64,000 bases of DNA from Methanoregula sp. (lineage in GTDB: Archaea > Halobacteriota > Methanomicrobia > Methanomicrobiales > Methanospirillaceae): NCBI GenBank assembly GCA_028679075.1, contig JAJRCF010000012.1, forward strand, positions 1 to 64,000, written 5' to 3'. How positions within the stretch are numbered: the stretch's first letter is position 1; each line of letters opens with the position of its first letter. Positions 59,584 to 64,000 of the stretch are shown in pieces. A program made the translations under genes and the position numbers. The notes under the pieces are model-generated. The model did not search any database and was not told the origin of the DNA. It worked only from the letters and a program-made list of their open reading frames with translations.

Positions 59584-61587
59584 GTGGAGCTTGGACTCAT
59601 TGCCAATATCCTGATCGTCTTTGCCGTTGCGCTCTTTGTCGGTATGGTCTTCAACCGGATCAAAGTGCCCCCCCTTGTCGCATTCATTCTTACGGGCGCA
59701 ATCGTGGGACCGTACGGCTTCTCCATCATCAAGGGACAGGACCAGGTCGCAAGCCTCGCGGAGCTCGGCATCATCCTGCTGCTCTTCACCATCGGCCTCG
59801 AGTTCTCGTTCAAGGACCTATGGAAGATCCGGTCCATTGCGATCGTGGGGGGAGCACTCCAGGTTGCCCTCTCGTTTGTATTCTTCTTCGGCCTTGCGTT
59901 CATGATGGGACTTCCGGTGAACCAGGCAATCCTGATGGGGTTTTTGTTCTCCCTGTCCAGTACTGCCATCGTCCTCAAGCTCCTTCACGAAAGAGGGGAG
60001 ATGGACTCCCCGCATGGCAGCATTACACTGGGCATCCTGATCTTCCAGGACCTCATGGCCATCCCGATGATCATGGCCATCCCGTTCCTTGCAAGTCTCC
60101 CCCAGCTGGATGCAACCCCCCTGATGCCGGTTGACGCGCTCATCATGCTCATCATCGAGGACCTCATCATTGTCCTTATCCTCGTTGCCCTGGCAAAATG
60201 GGTCATCCCCCGTGTCATGCATGAGATCGCACGCACCCGTAACCAGGAACTCTTTCTCCTTGTCGTCATCCTGACCTGCTTCGGAGTTGCGTGGATGGTC
60301 TCGCTCACCGGGATGTCCCTTGCAATCGGAGCCCTCCTTGCGGGGCTGATCATCTCCGGGTCGGAATACAGCCACCAGGCAACCAGCATTGTCCTGCCAT
60401 TCCGCGACATCTTCACGAGCTTCTTCTTTATTTCCGTCGGGATGCTCGTCGATATCAGGTTCCTTGCGGCAAATCTCTGGATCGTCGTATTCCTGATTGT
60501 CATTGCTATCGTGGCAAAAGCCCTGATCGCCACCGCTGCCCCCCTCGCCCTCGGCTATCCCCTGCGGACTGCTGTTATGGCGGGGCTTGCCCTGGCACAG
60601 GTAGGAGAGTTCTCGTTTATCATCGCCCAGAGTGGCTTTTCTACCGGCATCCTGTCGGCAGGGATCTACCAGATCTTCCTCATTGTTGCCCTGATGACCA
60701 TGGCCGCGACCCCCTTTGTGATCGGTATCGGTCAACCGGTCTCGGGGAGACTCTGCAACGTGCCCTCCTTATCCCATCTGGCGCGGGGTACATGCGGCGA
60801 TGATGACGAGAAAACGCCGTCAGAGACCGATCACCTTATCATTATCGGGTACGGGGTGACCGGCAGGAACCTGGCACGGACGGCGTCCCGTTCCGGTATT
60901 GCATATACCATCATCGAGCTCAACCCCGATCTCGTCAAGGCCGCCCGGAACGATGGCGAGTCCGTTGTTTTCGGCGACGCAACAGCCGAAGGTGTGCTGG
61001 CCCATGCCGGTATCCTGTCTGCCCGGATTGCTGTCGTTGCGATCAACGACCCGGTGGCGACCCGGAAGATCGTGGGCCTCTGCCGGCGGCTCAACCCGGC
61101 CCTCTCCATTGTCGTACGGACGCGGTATGTCAGCGAGGCAAAGGACCTGCAGTCACTCGGTGCCGATGAAGTGATCGCTGAGGAGTTCGAGACCTCGGTC
61201 GAGATCTTCACGGTCGTGCTGAACAAGTATTTCGTGCCCCGCGACCAGATCGAGAGTTTCATTTCCGACGTCCGTGCAGACGGTTACCAGATGCTCCGGA
61301 GCAGGAGCGGGGGGCACGGGACGCTGTCCGATCTCGTCCGGCACATCCCCCACGTCACGATCATGTCGCTCACCGTTGAACCGGGGTCAGCGCTCGACGG
61401 TATTACGCTTGGCGGGTTCAACCTCCGGAAACGGACAAACCTCCTCATCCTTGCCATCCGGCGGGGGACAGAGACGATCACCGGCATCTCAGGGGAGACC
61501 GAGCTACGTGCGGGGGATATCGCCATCATCTATGCGTCCCCGGAAGATATTGCGAAAGGCGCGGCCCTCTTCTCGCGCCCCGGATGA
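59584..61587 (+). CDS. KefB-type cation:proton antiporter with TrkA domains
   Basis: This 667-residue protein has 12-13 membrane segments (about 1-395) of the CPA2 family, with LLLFTIGLEFSFKDLW, SLSSTAIVLKLL and LVDIRFL blocks. A TrkA-N/RCK domain (about 415-530: HLIIIGYGVTGRNLARTA) binds NAD(H) or nucleotides, and a TrkA-C domain (about 575-665) ends the protein. It exchanges Na+ or K+ for H+. The start is GTG 59584, fixed by GGAGGAG just upstream. Confidence 0.92.
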   Translation: MELGLIANILIVFAVALFVGMVFNRIKVPPLVAFILTGAIVGPYGFSIIKGQDQVASLAELGIILLLFTIGLEFSFKDLWKIRSIAIVGGALQVALSFVFFFGLAFMMGLPVNQAILMGFLFSLSSTAIVLKLLHERGEMDSPHGSITLGILIFQDLMAIPMIMAIPFLASLPQLDATPLMPVDALIMLIIEDLIIVLILVALAKWVIPRVMHEIARTRNQELFLLVVILTCFGVAWMVSLTGMSLAIGALLAGLIISGSEYSHQATSIVLPFRDIFTSFFFISVGMLVDIRFLAANLWIVVFLIVIAIVAKALIATAAPLALGYPLRTAVMAGLALAQVGEFSFIIAQSGFSTGILSAGIYQIFLIVALMTMAATPFVIGIGQPVSGRLCNVPSLSHLARGTCGDDDEKTPSETDHLIIIGYGVTGRNLARTASRSGIAYTIIELNPDLVKAARNDGESVVFGDATAEGVLAHAGILSARIAVVAINDPVATRKIVGLCRRLNPALSIVVRTRYVSEAKDLQSLGADEVIAEEFETSVEIFTVVLNKYFVPRDQIESFISDVRADGYQMLRSRSGGHGTLSDLVRHIPHVTIMSLTVEPGSALDGITLGGFNLRKRTNLLILAIRRGTETITGISGETELRAGDIAIIYASPEDIAKGAALFSRPG

Positions 61588-61681
61588 TCCTTTTTATATG
61601 CACCCCGTCATTCCCCTTTTAACGACCCCCTCTCTTTCAATCGTAAATATTAATGGAAGAAGACGCCAACATGATCAGTCA

Positions 61682-61864
61682 ATGCTCAAAGTACATCGCG
61701 ATATCTGTGGATACTGCGGATGTTGCGTATCGGTCTGCCCGGAAGGCGCCCTTGAACTGATCGATGCGTACCTTTCCGTTGAAGAGAACTGCACCAGCTG
61801 TGGTGTCTGCGCAAAGGTCTGCCCGCTCGGCGCACTGGAGGTCGTCCATGAAAAGCAAGTATGA
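61682..61864 (+). CDS. 2[4Fe-4S] ferredoxin
   Basis: This 60-residue ferredoxin carries two full motifs: C9-x2-C12-x2-C15-x3-C19 ([11 protein letters not shown]; note adjacent cysteines) and C37-x2-C40-x2-C43-x3-C47 ([11 protein letters not shown]). It overlaps the geranylgeranyl reductase gene by 17 bases, so it is probably its electron donor. Confidence 0.92.
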   Translation: MLKVHRDICGYCGCCVSVCPEGALELIDAYLSVEENCTSCGVCAKVCPLGALEVVHEKQV

Positions 61865-63044
61865 CGTCCTTGTCATCGGCGGCGGACCTGCAGGGGCACT
61901 CGCGGCAAAGACTGCTGTTGAGAAAGGCCTCTCGGCATGCATTGTCGAGAAACGCCCGGCAATCGGCGCCCCGGTCCGCTGTGCTGAAGGGATCGGCAAG
62001 GAAGCTCTCCAGGAGTTTATTGAGCCCGACACCCGCTGGATCTCGGCGGAGATGACCGGTGCGACCATCGTTGCCCCGGACGGCTTTGTGATGCAACTCT
62101 CATCGCAGATGGCCGGCAGCAAGGTCGGGTATGTGCTCGACCGGAAGTTCTTCGACCGTGAGCTGGTCTGGAAGGCGGCCGAGGCGGGTGCGGATGTTGC
62201 GGTGAAGTCCCGTGCAGCGGCGCCTATCATCGAGAACGGCGTTGTCAGAGGTGCGAAGGTTGACTTCTGCGGTAAGGTCACGAACGTCCGCGCCGAGGTC
62301 GTTATCGCAGCCGACGGCGTGGAATCGAAGTTCTCGAAATGGTGCGGGATCGATACAACGGTCCCGGTCCGCGAGATCATGAGCTCGGTCCAGTACGTGA
62401 TGACCGGTATCGAGATCGATCAGCATTCCACGGTATTCTATCTCGGGAACGAGGTGGCACCGGAAGGCTATCTCTGGGTCTTCCCCAAGGGCAAGAACAC
62501 GGCAAATGTCGGGATCGGCATCTCCGGCAAGAAGAGTGGCGCAGGCCACCGGGCAAAGGACTATCTCGACGCGTTCGTGAAGAAGACCTTCCCCCACGGC
62601 AGGACAATCGAGTACATCCCAGGCGGTGTCTCGGTCTGCCGGCCGCTTGAGTGTACTGTTGCGGACGGCCTTATCATCACCGGCGATGCAGCCCGTGTCG
62701 TCGACCCCCTTACAGGCGGCGGTATCTACAATGCCATGTATACCGGCAAACTTGCAGCCGAGACCGCGGCCGACTGTATCGGCAGGGGCGATGTCTCGAA
62801 GAAGGCACTCATGGCCTATGACAAGACGTGGCGAGCCTCCAAGATGGGTAAGGCGATCGAGCGCAACTACCACATCAAGGAATACTTAATCAAACAGCCC
62901 GATACCAAACTCAATGAGATCATCCATTCGGTCTCGAAGATCAATATGACGGAGTTCACCACCCTCAACCTGGTAAAAGAGATTATCCGGGTGAACCCGA
63001 AACTGGTGCTGGAGCTGGGGGCCCTTGCGGCCTCACTCCGCTGA
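61848..63044 (+). CDS. Geranylgeranyl reductase (digeranylgeranylglycerophospholipid reductase)
   Basis: This 398-residue FAD protein saturates isoprenoid chains of archaeal lipids. Motifs: [16 protein letters not shown] for [11 protein letters not shown] with the conserved Cys, [19 protein letters not shown], and [26 protein letters not shown] before ATG 61848 lies in the ferredoxin gene. The 17-base overlap suggests coupled translation with the ferredoxin. Together with egsA it places archaeal lipid genes at two places in the window. Confidence 0.93.
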   Translation: MKSKYDVLVIGGGPAGALAAKTAVEKGLSACIVEKRPAIGAPVRCAEGIGKEALQEFIEPDTRWISAEMTGATIVAPDGFVMQLSSQMAGSKVGYVLDRKFFDRELVWKAAEAGADVAVKSRAAAPIIENGVVRGAKVDFCGKVTNVRAEVVIAADGVESKFSKWCGIDTTVPVREIMSSVQYVMTGIEIDQHSTVFYLGNEVAPEGYLWVFPKGKNTANVGIGISGKKSGAGHRAKDYLDAFVKKTFPHGRTIEYIPGGVSVCRPLECTVADGLIITGDAARVVDPLTGGGIYNAMYTGKLAAETAADCIGRGDVSKKALMAYDKTWRASKMGKAIERNYHIKEYLIKQPDTKLNEIIHSVSKINMTEFTTLNLVKEIIRVNPKLVLELGALAASLR

Positions 63045-63701
63045 TTTTTTGAGCTGCTTGTTGAGGAGCCGCAGGCAGTCGTCCTCTGCCTCTTTTTTCG
63101 TGAATACCGTGAAGATGTCGCCGGGCTGGATCCTGACGTTGCCGCTCGGGATGATCAGTTCGCCGCCGACCCTGCGGATCGCGATGAAGACGAAGTCTTT
63201 CACCTTGAGCTCGCGGATCTCGTGGCTGACGATCGGGGCACCGGCTTCTGCCACGATCTCGAAGATCGTGCCGCCGGGGATGGATGCGAGCTGCTGGAGC
63301 TGCGGGTTCTGGGTCCAGTAATAGAGGCGGGCGGCCACGAGCTCGTCGGGGTTCTCGCTGATGCGGACGCCCACTTCCTTGAAAAAGTCGGAGTGGGAGG
63401 ACTGGTTGACGATCGCAACGACGTTGGGGACACGGAACTTCTTTGCCAGCCAGCAGGTCATCAGGTTGACCGAGTCGTCGCTCGTGGTCGCGATCAGGGC
63501 ATCGGCCCGGTCAATGCCGGCCTCTTCGAGCACGGTCTTGTCCGTGGCATTGCCGGTCACGGCCATGACATCGTAGTGCTCCAGCAGCTCGCTGCACCGG
63601 GCCTCGTCCTGGTCGATGACGACGACCGTATGTGCATGTTCAACTGCCATTTTGGCGAGGTTTCTCCCGATCCCGCCAAGCCCCACGATGATGATATACA
63701 T
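63033..63701 (-). CDS. trkA: TrkA-type K+ uptake regulatory protein
   Basis: This 222-residue protein has TrkA-N (1-120: [23 protein letters not shown] at the end of beta-2 for NAD) and TrkA-C (about 140-215: [17 protein letters not shown]). It regulates a Trk-type K+ channel, but no trkH lies here. Its 3' end overlaps the convergent geranylgeranyl reductase gene by 12 bases. The start at 63701 is chosen by the family N-terminus. Confidence 0.9.
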   Translation of the reverse strand: MYIIIVGLGGIGRNLAKMAVEHAHTVVVIDQDEARCSELLEHYDVMAVTGNATDKTVLEEAGIDRADALIATTSDDSVNLMTCWLAKKFRVPNVVAIVNQSSHSDFFKEVGVRISENPDELVAARLYYWTQNPQLQQLASIPGGTIFEIVAEAGAPIVSHEIRELKVKDFVFIAIRRVGGELIIPSGNVRIQPGDIFTVFTKKEAEDDCLRLLNKQLKKSAE

Positions 63702-63754
63702 GAATACCGGTTCCATCATCGCCATTGAAATATCTTGCGCATCAACCGGTTCAT

Positions 63755-64000
63755 GTGATCTGCGGGGTTGACGAGGCGGGCAAGGGTTCGGTCCTGGGCC
63801 CGATGGTGATAGCGGCCGTTGCCGTATCATCGGAGGACGCGCTGGACGACCTCGGCGTGAAGGACTCGAAGCTCCTCTCGCCAAAAGAGCGGGAACGGCT
63901 CTATACCCTGATCAAGAAACGCTGCAAAGTTGCAACCGTCCGTCTCGATGCGCTGGATGTTGATGCGGTACGGCTGGATATGACCCTGAATGCCGCCGTG
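63755..64000 (+). CDS. rnhB: Ribonuclease HII, N-terminal part (cut by window end)
   Basis: The 82 visible residues match RNase HII, which removes RNA from RNA-DNA hybrids: ICGVDEAGKGSVLGPMV at the start holds the catalytic Asp-Glu pair, and VKDSKLLSPKERERLY follows. The start is GTG 63755, with TTG 63725 as an alternative. The gene runs past the window end. It is divergent from trkA, with 53 bases between. Confidence 0.9.
   Translation, partial: MICGVDEAGKGSVLGPMVIAAVAVSSEDALDDLGVKDSKLLSPKERERLYTLIKKRCKVATVRLDALDVDAVRLDMTLNAAV

Overview
The window comes from a methanogenic archaeon, most likely of the order Methanomicrobiales and probably Methanoregula-like. It carries sn-glycerol-1-phosphate dehydrogenase, a geranylgeranyl reductase, the archaeal primase small subunit, a GINS subunit, ribosomal proteins L44e and S27e, aIF2-alpha, Nop10, an archaeal ProRS and an MtrA homologue. 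Promoters look archaeal (TATA boxes). The genus is an inference from gene content and codon and GC style; no 16S or mcr gene is present.

Layout. 1-1170 is G/C-tract palindromic repeat DNA followed by sequence with no convincing gene. 1171-3096 holds three orphan genes with a hairpin-rich leader and twin hairpin terminators. 3158-8618 carries ion transport (CDF efflux pump, GntP-type permease, P-type ATPase) and an ArsR regulator. 8870-16502 is the highlight: a metal(loid) island with a divergent ArsR repressor, a cupin, a CAKC thioredoxin, two DGC-domain proteins, a PF03773-type permease, a DUF166 protein, the arsenite exporter ACR3 and a soluble MtrA-like corrinoid protein. It ends with a second promoter driving an AbrB-type protein and hgcA-hgcB, the mercury methylation genes. 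16625-19803 has small membrane, DUF169, FMN-binding and AhpD-like proteins. 19874-24481 has a PAPS-reductase-like/cysteine desulfurase fusion, thiM, thiE and a stand-alone LigD-type phosphoesterase. 24633-31170 has a PAS sensor, a RelBE-type toxin-antitoxin pair, two tRNAs (Thr-CGT, Gly-CCC), a degenerate Cas4-like protein and housekeeping genes. 31360-44660 is rich in exported and membrane proteins. It includes an HTH-FHA regulator next to a beta-helix receptor Ser/Thr kinase, a Mrp/NBP35 ATPase, a dNTPase, TrmO, acylphosphatase, a K+ channel and a flagellin-like lipoprotein. 44804-63755 onward is the informational and lipid core: proS, egsA, elp3, priS, GINS, rpl44e, rps27e, aIF2-alpha, nop10 and a PAC2 gene, then a phosphohexuloisomerase, an EndoQ-like protein, a KefB-like antiporter, ferredoxin plus geranylgeranyl reductase, a TrkA protein and the start of rnhB.

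How it fits together. The arsenic-type operon and the hgc operon are adjacent, point the same way, and share a TGAAATG promoter element beside their TATA boxes. This suggests one metalloid-responsive ArsR circuit controls both arsenite export and mercury methylation. The cobamide-binding histidine is kept in the MtrA-like protein just upstream of hgcA, so it is a candidate methyl-handling partner. The FHA regulator and receptor kinase form a plausible phospho-threonine signalling pair. Intergenic DNA contains several families of short palindromic repeats.
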